Of a stretch of DNA of 35,084 bases, positions 16,581 to 25,689 are shown in pieces. The notes below the pieces were generated by a model. It was not told the DNA's origin and ran no database searches. It saw nothing but the letters and a program-made list of their open reading frames with translations. How positions within the stretch are numbered: position 1 is the stretch's first letter; each line of letters starts with the position of its first letter. The stretch lies in NCBI GenBank assembly GCA_011526165.1, contig WYAY01000183.1, positions 1-35,084 on the forward strand, given 5' to 3'. Made by a program: the position numbers and the translations under genes. The DNA is from Sulfuritalea sp. (GTDB taxonomy: Bacteria; Pseudomonadota; Gammaproteobacteria; Burkholderiales; Rhodocyclaceae).

Positions 16581-18658
16581 GTCGTCGCTTTCGTGTTCTC
16601 GTCCGGCGGCATCCAGCCGCTCGGCAGTTTATCGCCCCGGCGCGCCGCCGCCACGGCCGCCTCGAAAAATTTTTCCAGCTCGCGCACCGCGCCGAGGTCG
16701 CCGAACAGGGCCGGGGCGCGTTCCCGCAGCTCCGCGCGCAGGGCGGCGCGCCTTGCCGCATCCCGGCCCAGCACCAGCGCCAGCGGCGCATAGCCGTCCA
16801 GCGTCGCCGCCACCGGCGCGTCCGCCACGCCCATCTGCCGGTAGGCGGCGGCGACGATGCGGCCGCGCGCGAAACGCCCCGGCCAGGTCACGATCGGCGT
16901 GCCGTAGACCATCGCCTCGTAGAGCGTGTTGCCGCTGCCGAAATGCGGCGGATCGAGCAGCACGTCGATGTGCGCCATGAGCGCCATGAAGCCGTCGAGC
17001 GGCAGCCGCGGCAGGAACAGCACGCGCTCGTTGAGGATCGGCGCCGACTTCGCCCAGCGCGCGCGCAGCCGCGCCGACGGCTCGGGCTGCGCGCCCTCCA
17101 GCAGCACGATGCGCCCGTCGGGATCGCCCGCGGCGATGGCCGCCAGCACGGCATCGAAGTCCGGGTGGAACTTGAACAGCGACTGCGGGCAGCCGTACAG
17201 CGTCGCCCCCTCCGGCAAACCCATCGAACGGCGGTCCGGAATGCGCGTCGGCGCCAGCAGCGGCACGTAATGGCAGGGCAGGCGCCGCAGGCGGATCAGG
17301 CGCTCGCTGTAGTGCGCCTCGGCGCCCGGCGGCTCGATGGCGTCGGCCGAGACGAAATAGTCCAGCGTGTCGATGCCGCTGGTGATCGGATGCCCCCAGC
17401 CCACCGCCTGCACCGGCGCCAGGCGCGCGTGCGCCAGCAGCCACGACGTCGGCGTCATGCCGATGTCGGTGTAGAACAGCACGTCCAGCCCCTCCGCCGC
17501 GACCGCCGCCTGCATGCCCGGCAGGTCGTCCGGCAGCGTCAGCGCGCGGTCCGCCGCCGCGCTCAGCGGCTGGCGGCTCCACCAGGGCGCCCAGCGCATG
17601 GCGTGGATGGCCACCACCTCGAAGCGCGCCCGGTCGAGCCGGCGCAGGAAACCCTCGTACAGCTTGGACAGCGTGTGGCCGGCGACGAAGCATTCCGAGA
17701 GGAAGCCGACGCGGATGCGCCCGTCCGCCGCCCGCCCGGCGGCATCGCCCGCGGCGACGCAATTCAGCGCCGGCACGCGCCGCCGCACCAGGCGGCTCAG
17801 CCTTTCCAGCAGCGCGCGGTCGTCCTCGTTGTGGTAGGCCAGGTAGAAGATGTTCGGGATGTTGTCGGGCGGCGGCGCCGCCGCCAAGGCCGCCTCCGCC
17901 TCCAGCCGCGCCAGCCCCGTCTCGAAGCGGCGGCGCCACGCGCGCATCTCGTCGCGGTCGACCGGCGTCGTCGGCAGCGCCAGCGCATGCGCCAGCTCGA
18001 ACTCGACATTGCCGGGCTGCAGGCGGCTGGCCTCGCCGAGGGCGGCCAGCGCGTCCGCCTCCCGCCCCATCAGGGACAGCACCTTGCCGCGGTTGTAATG
18101 CACCTCGGCCGACGCCGGGGCCAGCGCCAGGGCGCCCTCGAGGCGGGCCAGCGCCTCGTCGTAGCGATGGGCGTCGCGCAGCGCCAGGCCATGGGCGACC
18201 AGCGCATTGACATCCTGCGGCAGCCGCCGCACCGCCTCCCCCCAGGCCGCCAGCGCGTCCCGCCCCTGCGCCCGCAGCGCCAGCGCCAGCGTCTTCCACG
18301 CCGCCGCAAACTCCGCGTCGGCCTCCAGCAGCGCGCGCGCGCCGGATTCCGCCTGCGCGAACTGCTTCGCCTCGAGCAGCAACTGCAGGGCATGGGCGGC
18401 GGTGCGGCGGTATTCCGGCCGCCCCGGCATGCCGGCGAGGGCGCGCGCCAGATGCGGCAGCGCCGCCGCCGCCTGGCCGCGCTGCAGCGCCAGCGCGCCG
18501 AGGTTGTGGCTGGCCGCGACGAGGCCGGGCTGCGCCCGCAGCAGGTCGCGGTAGAGGCTTTCCGCCTCGTCGAGGCGGCCGGCCTGGTGCAGGCCGACGG
18601 CGCGCTGCAGGAGCGCCTCCGCCTGCGCCGCCGCCTTGCCGCTTTTCTTCGCGCTCAT
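16577..18658 (-). CDS. TPR-containing OGT-like protein glycosyltransferase (paralogue A)
   Basis: The 693-residue product is a probable cytoplasmic GT41-like glycosyltransferase. TPR-type helices cover about residues 10-225. The catalytic region has RVGFLSE (316-322), [10 protein letters not shown] (419-428), FKFHPDFD (495-502), HFGSGN (572-577) and [10 protein letters not shown] (591-600). It shares these, and the FYLAYHN and [10 protein letters not shown] stretches, with the gene at 13530, so the two come from a duplication. The ATG at 18658 overlaps the stop of the preceding OGT-like gene (ATGA) and its own stop overlaps the UDP-xylose synthase ATG. The open frame continues to 21001, but that part only shadows the upstream gene. 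Donor and acceptor are unknown. Confidence 0.87.
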
Positions 18659-20994
18659 TGCCGCGCGCACCAATCCCGCCACATGCCGCGCCAGGCCGCG
18701 GCGAGGTGGCCGGCGAAGCGCGGCGCGTCGCACAAGGGCGAAGCCAGCAGTTGCGGCCGCAGCGCGGCGCGCAGCGCCGCCAGCGCCGGCAGGTCGCCGG
18801 CCAGGGCGACGGCGCGGCGCAGGTAATCCTCGTCGTCCCGCGCCACCCACTCCGCCAGCCCGGCCGTGTTGAGGATGCTCTCGCCGACATGGCCGACGAA
18901 GCGCGGACTGCGCCGCGTCAGCACCGGCACGCCCATCCACAGCGCCTCCAGGCTGGTGGTGCCGCCCGGATAGGGAAACGGATCGAGCGCGATGTCCACC
19001 CGACGGTAGGCCGCCAGCAGCTCGGCGCGCGGCAGGCGGCCCTCCAGCAGCAGCCGCTCGGCGGCGATGCCGTGCGCGGCGAAGCGCGCGCGCACGCGCG
19101 CGCGCAGCGCCTCGTCGTCGAGCTGCGGCGTCTTCAGGAACAGGCGCGCCTGCGGCAGCGCCTGCAGCAGGCGCCCCCACAGCGCCACCACCTCGTCGTT
19201 CAGCTTGGCCAGGTTGTTGAAGCTGCCGAAGGTCAGCCGCCCCTCGGCCAGCGCCGGCAGCGGCCCCGCCTCGAGCGCAAAGGGCGGCGGCGTGAAGCAC
19301 AGATAGCTGTCGGGCAGGCGCCAGGGCCGCTCGACGAAATGGCCTTCCTCCTCCGCCGGCAGCACCCAGCGGTCGCCGATCACGTAATCCATCTGCGCCA
19401 GGCCGGTCGTCGCGAAGTAGCCCAGCCAGCTCGCCTGCAGCGGCGCCGGCTTGCGCGCGAACAGCGGCAGGCGATGGCCGCCGGTATGGCCGGACAGGTC
19501 GACCAGCAGGTCGATCCCGTCGGCGCGGATGCGCGCCTCGGCGGCGGCATCGTCGAGCGCGGCGATCGGGCGCCACAGGTCGAACTGCCGCTTCAGCCGC
19601 TGCGTCGTCTCGTCCTCGACGCGGTTGTGCGAATAGGCGAACAGCTCCAGCTCCGCCCGCGGCAGCGCCGCCAGCGTGCTCTCGAGGAAGAAGCTCACCG
19701 GATGCCCGCGGAAATCGGCCGACACCAGGCCGACGCGCAGGCGCTTCTCCGGCTGCGCCCGGCCGCGCCAGTCCGGCGCCGCACGCTGCGCCAGCCGCGC
19801 CAGCCGCGCGCCGTAGGCGCGCGACTCCTGCAGCAGGTCGATCGCGGAGTCCTCCGTCAGGTAGCCGTTGGCGATCATCAGCAGGTTGCCGTGCGCCTCG
19901 TGGAAATCCGGCTTCAGCACCAGCGCCTGCCGGTAGCACGCCACCGCCGCCGCCGGGTCGCCGGACAGATACAGGGCGTTGCCCAGGTCGCAATGGGCCG
20001 CCGGCTCGTCCGGGCGCGTCGCCAGGGCGCGCCGGTAGCAGTCCTCCGCCTCGCCGCACCAGCCCAGGTCGAGCAGGGCGCGGCCGAGGTTCTTCAGGGC
20101 GTCGAAATAATCCGGCCGCAGCGCCACCGCGCGGCGGAAGCATGCCACGGCGGCTTCCGGCTGCGCCGCCTCGTACAGCATGACGCCGACGTTGATGTGG
20201 CCGTCGGCGAAATCCGGCTGCGCCGCGACCGAGGCGCGGAAGCTGGCCAGCGCCGCCTCGGCGTGGCCGAGCTCCTTGAGGACGATGCCGAGGTTGAGAT
20301 GGGCCTCGGCGAAGGCCGGGCGCAGCGCGATGGCGCGGCGCAGGCCGTCCTCCGCCTCGGCCCAGCGGCCCTCGCGCATGCGCTCGCGCGCCAGGGCGAA
20401 GTGCGCCTCGGCATCCTGCGGCAGCAGCGCCGCCGCCCTTTCCGCCTCCGCGCCCGCCTCGCGCCCCTGCGACAGCCGCGCCGCCGCCAGCGCCTTCCAG
20501 GCGAAGCCGCTGGCCGGATAGGCGGCGACCAGCTGGCGCGCCAGGATCTCCGCCTCGTGATGGCGGCCGGCGGCGTAGGCCGCCAGCAGCGCCTGCGCCG
20601 CCTCGGCCGGCGGCTCGCGCCGCAGCACGGCGTTCTGCTCCGCCCGCCCCACCCGCTCGCGCAGCGCGGCGGCGGCCGGCAGGTCGCGCACCGGCGCGGC
20701 CTGCAGGGCCAGCAGGGCGGCCTGCGATTCGCCGCATTGCAGCAGGGCCTCGGCCAGGGTCAGCCGGTATTCGCCGCGTTCCGGCTGGGCGGCGACCGCC
20801 GCCTCGAGCAGGCGGCGCCCCTGCACCGCCTCGCCGCCCTGCAGGGCGACGGCGCCGAGGTTGTGCAGCGCCGCCGGATGGCCCGGCTGCGCCGCCAGGA
20901 TCTCCTGGTAGATGCGCGCGGCCTCGTTCAGGTGGCCGGCGCGCTGCAACGCGACGGCCTGGGCCAGGGCGGCGTCCAGATTCAGTTCGACCAT
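18655..20994 (-). CDS. TPR O-GlcNAc transferase-like protein (SPINDLY/OGT family)
   Basis: The 779-residue product is a classical bacterial OGT-like protein. A long TPR superhelix covers about residues 5-375. A GT41 catalytic region follows, with LVSADFRGHPVSFFLE (423-438, His431 at the place of the human OGT active-site His), DLSGHTGGHR (499-508), LGYFATTG, FGSFNNLAKLND (589-600, Lys597 at the UDP-contacting Lys) and DPFPYPGGTTSLEALWMG (671-688). It should glycosylate Ser/Thr residues of proteins in the cytoplasm with a UDP-sugar, by family analogy. The ATG at 20994 has no obvious ribosome-binding site. It lies only 18 bases after the T-tract of a strong terminator, which leaves no room for a promoter of its own. 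Confidence 0.9.
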   Translation of the reverse strand: MVELNLDAALAQAVALQRAGHLNEAARIYQEILAAQPGHPAALHNLGAVALQGGEAVQGRRLLEAAVAAQPERGEYRLTLAEALLQCGESQAALLALQAAPVRDLPAAAALRERVGRAEQNAVLRREPPAEAAQALLAAYAAGRHHEAEILARQLVAAYPASGFAWKALAAARLSQGREAGAEAERAAALLPQDAEAHFALARERMREGRWAEAEDGLRRAIALRPAFAEAHLNLGIVLKELGHAEAALASFRASVAAQPDFADGHINVGVMLYEAAQPEAAVACFRRAVALRPDYFDALKNLGRALLDLGWCGEAEDCYRRALATRPDEPAAHCDLGNALYLSGDPAAAVACYRQALVLKPDFHEAHGNLLMIANGYLTEDSAIDLLQESRAYGARLARLAQRAAPDWRGRAQPEKRLRVGLVSADFRGHPVSFFLESTLAALPRAELELFAYSHNRVEDETTQRLKRQFDLWRPIAALDDAAAEARIRADGIDLLVDLSGHTGGHRLPLFARKPAPLQASWLGYFATTGLAQMDYVIGDRWVLPAEEEGHFVERPWRLPDSYLCFTPPPFALEAGPLPALAEGRLTFGSFNNLAKLNDEVVALWGRLLQALPQARLFLKTPQLDDEALRARVRARFAAHGIAAERLLLEGRLPRAELLAAYRRVDIALDPFPYPGGTTSLEALWMGVPVLTRRSPRFVGHVGESILNTAGLAEWVARDDEDYLRRAVALAGDLPALAALRAALRPQLLASPLCDAPRFAGHLAAAWRGMWRDWCARQ

Positions 20995-21012
20995 GGGGCA
21001 AATCCGATCGTT

Positions 21013-21046
21013 AAAAAAAAAAACCGGGGGGCTTGCGCCCCCCGGT
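21013..21046 (-). terminator. Strong intrinsic terminator of the surface-protein gene
   Basis: ACCGGGGGGC (21023-21032) and GCCCCCCGGT (21037-21046) form a perfect 10-bp stem with a 4-base loop. On the minus strand a run of ten T follows at 21022-21013. It lies about 40 bases after the stop codon of the gene at 21085-22872 and just ahead of the OGT-like gene start. Confidence 0.92.
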
Positions 21047-21084
21047 GTTGCTGCAGGTGATGCTAACAGCCAGTGCGCAGCCGA

Positions 21085-22872
21085 TTACCGGCCGTTGATG
21101 CCCAGGAAGGCATCCTGCGACTGGTACTGGCCTTCGTTGACCGGCGCGCGGTCGGTGTTGCCCTCGAAGTCAACCGCTTGCGTGCTGGAAGCTTCGATGA
21201 AGTTCTGGCTCGCCGGGTTGTAGAGGTAGTTCTGCACGCGCAGCGTCGAACCCGCGTTCGAGGTGATGCGCAGGCGCGAACCGCCGCGGGCCAGGTCCTG
21301 CGACACGGCCGGGCCGTTCAGGCCGACCGCGGTGGCGGGCGCGTTGACCAGCAGCGCATCGACAGCCGCCGAGGTCAGGTTCAGCACGGCCAGCGGCGCG
21401 AGGTCGGTCAGCTTGCCCCAGGCGCCGTAGGTGCCGTCGGCATGGATCATCTGGCCCCAGACGTCGATGGTGCGCACTTCGCTGTTGTTGATCAGGCGAA
21501 TCACGCTCATCCAGCCGGTGTTGGCGGTCTGCTGGCTGTTGGCGTAGTTGCGCACGTCGATCTTGACGCCGCCGCCGAGCGAGTAGAGGTTGCCGTTACA
21601 GATGTTGTTCTGCTCGTTCAGGTTGACACCGGCATTCGCCTTGTCCACCAGCGCCACGGCCGAGAAGGCCGACAGCGGGATCGGGGTGCCGATGCCGGCG
21701 ACGCCGTAGCAGACGTGCACCGGGCCGGTACCCGTCGCGCCGAAGGCGCCGTTGACCTGGGCGGTGCCGATCGACAGGGTGATCGGGCCGGCCGCGTTCC
21801 CGGCGACGATAGCCGTGGCCGCACCGCCGCCGCTGACGACGGCGGTGGCGCAACCAACGCCGGTGTCGAGCCACAGCGTGCCGCCCACCACGAAGCCGTT
21901 GGTGGCGCTCACGGTGACATCGACCTTCTCGACTTCGACGTAGCCGTTATTCACGGCGGCCACACCGACGTTGCTCAGGCCGGGGACGGCGTTGAGCAGG
22001 TACTGGTTGGTCAGGTTGCTGTCGTAGCCGGTGGCGTTCTGCACCAGGGTGACCGTGCCGAGGTTGGCGATCGTCGTCGAGACGAAGGACGTGCCCGCCG
22101 TGCCGGTGAATTGCAGGTTGGCGGCGCTGACGTTGACCTTGGCGTTGCCGGTCGAGGTGGCGATGGCCGGACGGACGTTGGTCGGGAAGTTGATGATACC
22201 GGCGCGGTTGGTGGCGCCGCCGCGGGTATGTTCGTCGCCGATGCCGTTGGTGGTTTCCACCGCGATGGCGGCCGGGTTGGCCAGCAGCTTGAAGTGGCGG
22301 AAATTGACGAACAGGTTCTTGTTGTCCGTGCAGACGCCGCGCGTGTTGTAGTCGTTGACGATGTCGCCGACCACGGTGTAGAGGTTGTTGATCGTCGCAC
22401 CGGTGGTGGCGCCGGCGGCGTTCAGGGTGATGATCGGCTGGTCGAGCAGCGAGTCGGTCCACGCGCCGGCCGGGGCGACCGGCACGGTGAACGTCGCCCA
22501 CAGCGTGGTGCCGTCGGCCGAGATGCCCTGGCTGGTGATCGTGAAGTCGGTGCCGCCGACGCCCGGGACACCGGCGTCGGTGCCGGCGGTCGGGGTGATC
22601 GTGAAGGCGTCCGCGCTCGGCAGGCCGACCCAGAGGGCGCCGCCTTCGAGGATGAACTGCACCTGGAACTCCTGCGCCTGCACGGTGGCGTCGATGTCGC
22701 CGGCGAAGCGGTAGGAGATGACCGGGGAAACGATCGTCTGCGTGTTGGTCGTGATGACCTCGCGCGCGACGTTGGTGGAAGAGGCGGTGATCTGCCCGGC
22801 TTGCACGGTGCCGACTGCGGCAGCTCCAGCAAACGCCCCCAGGATCAGGCGGGTAAGAAGTTTTTGTTTCAT
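21085..22872 (-). CDS. Exported surface/S-layer-like protein of unknown family
   Basis: I do not recognise the family. The 595-residue product has a clear Sec signal peptide (basic MKQKLLTR, hydrophobic core, likely cleavage after VQA at residue 25). The mature part is long, rich in Thr, Ala, Asn, Gly and Val, poor in Lys, and has only four visible Cys. The composition and beta-rich look resemble surface-layer or other secreted structural proteins. The ATG at 22872 has AAAGGGAA eight bases upstream; the open frame extends to 22980 but without such a site. It has its own candidate promoter and a very strong terminator, which suggests high expression as a single-gene unit. It lies between the gsp operon and three protein glycosyltransferase genes, so it may be a type II secretion substrate and a glycoprotein. 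Both ideas are inference. Confidence 0.8.
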   Translation of the reverse strand: MKQKLLTRLILGAFAGAAAVGTVQAGQITASSTNVAREVITTNTQTIVSPVISYRFAGDIDATVQAQEFQVQFILEGGALWVGLPSADAFTITPTAGTDAGVPGVGGTDFTITSQGISADGTTLWATFTVPVAPAGAWTDSLLDQPIITLNAAGATTGATINNLYTVVGDIVNDYNTRGVCTDNKNLFVNFRHFKLLANPAAIAVETTNGIGDEHTRGGATNRAGIINFPTNVRPAIATSTGNAKVNVSAANLQFTGTAGTSFVSTTIANLGTVTLVQNATGYDSNLTNQYLLNAVPGLSNVGVAAVNNGYVEVEKVDVTVSATNGFVVGGTLWLDTGVGCATAVVSGGGAATAIVAGNAAGPITLSIGTAQVNGAFGATGTGPVHVCYGVAGIGTPIPLSAFSAVALVDKANAGVNLNEQNNICNGNLYSLGGGVKIDVRNYANSQQTANTGWMSVIRLINNSEVRTIDVWGQMIHADGTYGAWGKLTDLAPLAVLNLTSAAVDALLVNAPATAVGLNGPAVSQDLARGGSRLRITSNAGSTLRVQNYLYNPASQNFIEASSTQAVDFEGNTDRAPVNEGQYQSQDAFLGINGR

Positions 22873-22992
22873 GTGATAGTTCCCTTTCGCGATTGAGAAT
22901 AATCCTAAGGCTGTTGATGCATTTGTCACCGGCCGCTTGTGGCTGCCCTGTTCCGCTTGCACCGCTGCATGCCGCAGCAACCTCTACTTTAC

Positions 22993-23021
22993 ATTAACAC
23001 AGCATTGCTAATATACAACAA
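22993..23021 (-). promoter_or_regulatory. Candidate sigma-70 promoter for the surface-protein gene
   Basis: Within an A+T-rich island on the minus strand, TTGTTG (23016-23021) and GTTAAT (22993-22998) are spaced by 17 bases. This predicts a leader of about 110 bases before the ATG at 22872. The A+T content stands out strongly from the surroundings. The hexamer matches are moderate, and TATATT nearby could serve as an alternative -10. Confidence 0.4.
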
Positions 23022-23026
23022 AGATT

Positions 23027-23081
23027 AAAAAAAAACAGTGCCGTCGTACTCGATTTCTTGGCGCCGCGACAGGCGGTACTG
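23027..23081 (-). terminator. Possible terminator of the gsp operon
   Basis: On the minus strand CAGTACCG (23081-23074) can pair with CGGCACTG (23043-23036), with one mismatch in eight, around a 30-base loop. A run of nine T follows (23035-23027). It lies about 60 bases after the gspD stop. The long loop makes the call tentative. Confidence 0.4.
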
Positions 23082-23138
23082 ATGGCGCTCTCAGAGTCTT
23101 GTCCGATATATGTGGTGTTCGGGCTCCTCCATCCTGGT

Positions 23139-25688
23139 TCATCGTGCCGGTGGGCGCGGGTTGCCGCCTCGCACCGCCTCTAGCAACTCTTGTTTTAGCT
23201 TCTCGTCCGTGACTGCCTTGCCCTGGGGTTCGGGTGCGCTGGTTGCGCCCGGCGCCGCTGCAGCAGGCGGTTTGGCTTTTTCTTGCGCGGAATCTACCCC
23301 ATTGGACGGCGTTTTGGGAAGGGCTGCGGCACCGGACGGCACGGCTGCGGCAGGGGAGTGTTGCGCCGGCGCAACACTTTGCTGTTTGGGGTCCTTTTCC
23401 GGCAGCACATAGGGCTGGGAAACCACTGGGCGGGAAGGCTGCGGCGGCACTGCGGCTTGCGGCGCGGCGGGCGGCGGGCCGCCCGCCGGCGGCGCCGGCG
23501 GCGACTGCGGCGACTGCGGCGACACGGGCAACTCGGGCGACGACACAGGCGATGCGGCTTCCGGCGCCGGCGTGCCCCTGTCGAGCGGCGCCGGCAGCGC
23601 GCGCGCCCACTGGAACTGGTTGCGGAAAGTGTCGGTGATGGCGCGCGCGTCGAAGTCGTCCTCGATGACGAAGGGCGTCAGCAGCACCACCAGCTCGGTG
23701 CGCTCGCTGTTGTCGCTCATGCCGGTGCTGAAGATCGGGCCGACCAGCGGAATGTCCTTGAGGAACGGGATGCCGGAGTTGCCCTTGGTGCGCTGCTCCT
23801 GCATGAGGCCGCCGAGCAGCACGGTGCCGCCGTCGCTCACCGAGAGCTTGGTGTCGACCTTGCGCGTGAGGATGATCGGCGAGGAGTTGACGCCGGTCTC
23901 GTTGGCCTGGGCGGCGCTCACCTCCTGGATGACGTCGAGGTCGATGCGGCCGCCGGCGTGGATCACCGGCTTCACCTTGAGGATGACGCCGGTGTTGCGG
24001 TACTGGATGGTCTGCAGGATGCCGGAGCTGCCGACGATGGTGCCGGTGTTGGCGTTGGAAATCTGGCTGGTGAGGATGGGCACCTCCTGGCCGACCTGGA
24101 TGATCGCCTGCTCGCCGTTGCGCGCCATGACGCTGGGATTGGAGAGGATGCGGATCTTGTTGGTGCTGGCGAGCGCCGTGAGCAGGCCGCGCGGGTCGCC
24201 GAGGATGCTCGCCACGGCGATGCGGAAGCTGCCGGCGGCGGCGGACGGCGGGGTGCCGGGCGCGAAGGTGCCCATGTTCACGCGGTAGCCGTTGCGCATG
24301 AACTCGCTGACGATCCACTGGAAGCCGAGCTGCTCGGTGTCGGTGAGGCGCACCTCGGCGACGGTGGCCATCACCAGCGCGCTGCGCGCCGGGCGGTCGA
24401 GCTCCTGCAGCAGGCCGTGCCACTGCTGGTATTCGGCGCGCGAGGCCTGGATGATGAGGGCATTGCGGGCGGCGCTCACCACCACCTTGCCGCCGCCGCG
24501 CGTGACGCCGCCGCCCCCGCTGCCGGCGCCGCCGGCAGCGCCTGCCGCGCCGGCGGCGGGGGCCGCCGGCGCGGCGCCCATCACCTCGGAGAGCGTCTTG
24601 GCAAGGTCGGCGGCGTCGGTGTTGCGCACGTAGTAGGTGATGAAGTTGCCGGCCATGCCGCGCGTATGCGTCGGCTGGTCGAGCTCGCGCACCCAGCGCA
24701 GGGCGTGGTTGAGCGTCTGCTCGTTGGAAGCGAAGACGATGACGGAGTTCACCGGCGGCACGGCAAGCACGAGCAGCGGGGTGCTGGCGCCGGGCTGCTG
24801 GGCGACGGCGTAGCCTTCCGCCTGCAGGATCTCGGTCAGGCGCTTGCCCATCTCGTCGGCCGACCAGTACACGGGCACGATGCGCGCCGAGACGCGGCCG
24901 CGCATGGCCGGCTGGTCGAGGATCTGGATCACCTCGAGCGCGGCGTTCACCGTGTCGTTCTGCCCGCCGAGCAGGATGGCGTTGCGCGGGACATCTTCCT
25001 GGGCGGTGAGGCGCCCGCCGGGGAACAGCGTGCGCAGCCAGTTGACGGTCTGGGCGGCGTTGGTGTGCTCGAGCTCGGCGAGGTAGAACACCGGCCGCAG
25101 CGCGGCGGGCACCTCGGGCAGGGCGCGGCCGCGGCGGATCTCGGGCAGGTAGCCGCTCTCGGCCTTGTCCGGCACGAAGCGCACCATCCCGGAGAATTCG
25201 TTGATGGCGACGCCGTAGGAGCGCAGCACGCCGCGCGCCGCCTCGAACAGCTGTTCCTCGGTCTGCGGCTTGCCGGTGCGCAGGCTGACCATGTCGTTGC
25301 GCGTCTGCACCTGCGGGTCGATGGAGACGTTGCGCTTGAGGATGTGCACGAACACCGTCTCGATGAACTGCGGCAGGGGCTGGTTCTGCAGGTCGATCGT
25401 GGCGTTCACCGGCACGCCCTCGGCCGGCGCGGCGGCCGGCGCGCGGCGCGCGTCGGTGCGCGCCGCGTCCGGCGGCTGCGGCGTGCGGTAGAAGGCGGGC
25501 GCGGTCGGCGCGGCGGCGGCGGCGGTTTCGGCGGGCTTCTGCTCGCGCGCCGGCTTGGCGATCGGCTGGGGGATCAGCGGCTTGTCGGGCAGCAGACCGC
25601 AGCCGGCGGCGAGCAGCGGCAGCGCGAGGGCCAGCGCCCGCCACGGCGCGGCGGCAAAAATGAAGTCGAGATTTCTCATGTCGCGCAT
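23139..25688 (-). CDS. gspD: Type II secretion secretin GspD, lipoprotein type with long Pro/Ala-rich tail
   Basis: This is the outer-membrane channel of type II secretion. The 849-residue product starts with a lipoprotein signal (LAAGC, lipidated Cys30), so it may reach the outer membrane without a separate pilotin. N0-N3 type domains fill about 95-435, interrupted near 372-402 by an Ala/Gly-rich insertion. The secretin domain (about 440-676) contains RILSNPSVMARNGEQA, VGQEVPILTS and the signature around VPLVGPIF-like IPLVGPIFSTG. It ends in a Pro/Ala/Gln-rich tail of about 145 residues. I chose the ATG at 25688, right after the upstream stop (TAGAATG), with GGAAT just before it. ATGs at 25700 and 25679 are alternatives. 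It is the last gene of the gsp operon. Confidence 0.92.
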   Translation of the reverse strand: MRDMRNLDFIFAAAPWRALALALPLLAAGCGLLPDKPLIPQPIAKPAREQKPAETAAAAAPTAPAFYRTPQPPDAARTDARRAPAAAPAEGVPVNATIDLQNQPLPQFIETVFVHILKRNVSIDPQVQTRNDMVSLRTGKPQTEEQLFEAARGVLRSYGVAINEFSGMVRFVPDKAESGYLPEIRRGRALPEVPAALRPVFYLAELEHTNAAQTVNWLRTLFPGGRLTAQEDVPRNAILLGGQNDTVNAALEVIQILDQPAMRGRVSARIVPVYWSADEMGKRLTEILQAEGYAVAQQPGASTPLLVLAVPPVNSVIVFASNEQTLNHALRWVRELDQPTHTRGMAGNFITYYVRNTDAADLAKTLSEVMGAAPAAPAAGAAGAAGGAGSGGGGVTRGGGKVVVSAARNALIIQASRAEYQQWHGLLQELDRPARSALVMATVAEVRLTDTEQLGFQWIVSEFMRNGYRVNMGTFAPGTPPSAAAGSFRIAVASILGDPRGLLTALASTNKIRILSNPSVMARNGEQAIIQVGQEVPILTSQISNANTGTIVGSSGILQTIQYRNTGVILKVKPVIHAGGRIDLDVIQEVSAAQANETGVNSSPIILTRKVDTKLSVSDGGTVLLGGLMQEQRTKGNSGIPFLKDIPLVGPIFSTGMSDNSERTELVVLLTPFVIEDDFDARAITDTFRNQFQWARALPAPLDRGTPAPEAASPVSSPELPVSPQSPQSPPAPPAGGPPPAAPQAAVPPQPSRPVVSQPYVLPEKDPKQQSVAPAQHSPAAAVPSGAAALPKTPSNGVDSAQEKAKPPAAAAPGATSAPEPQGKAVTDEKLKQELLEAVRGGNPRPPAR

Positions 25689-25689
25689 T

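Noticed and set aside
18658-21060. Plus-strand open frame of about 800 codons
   Set aside because: It is the antisense shadow of the OGT-like gene and runs through a terminator hairpin.
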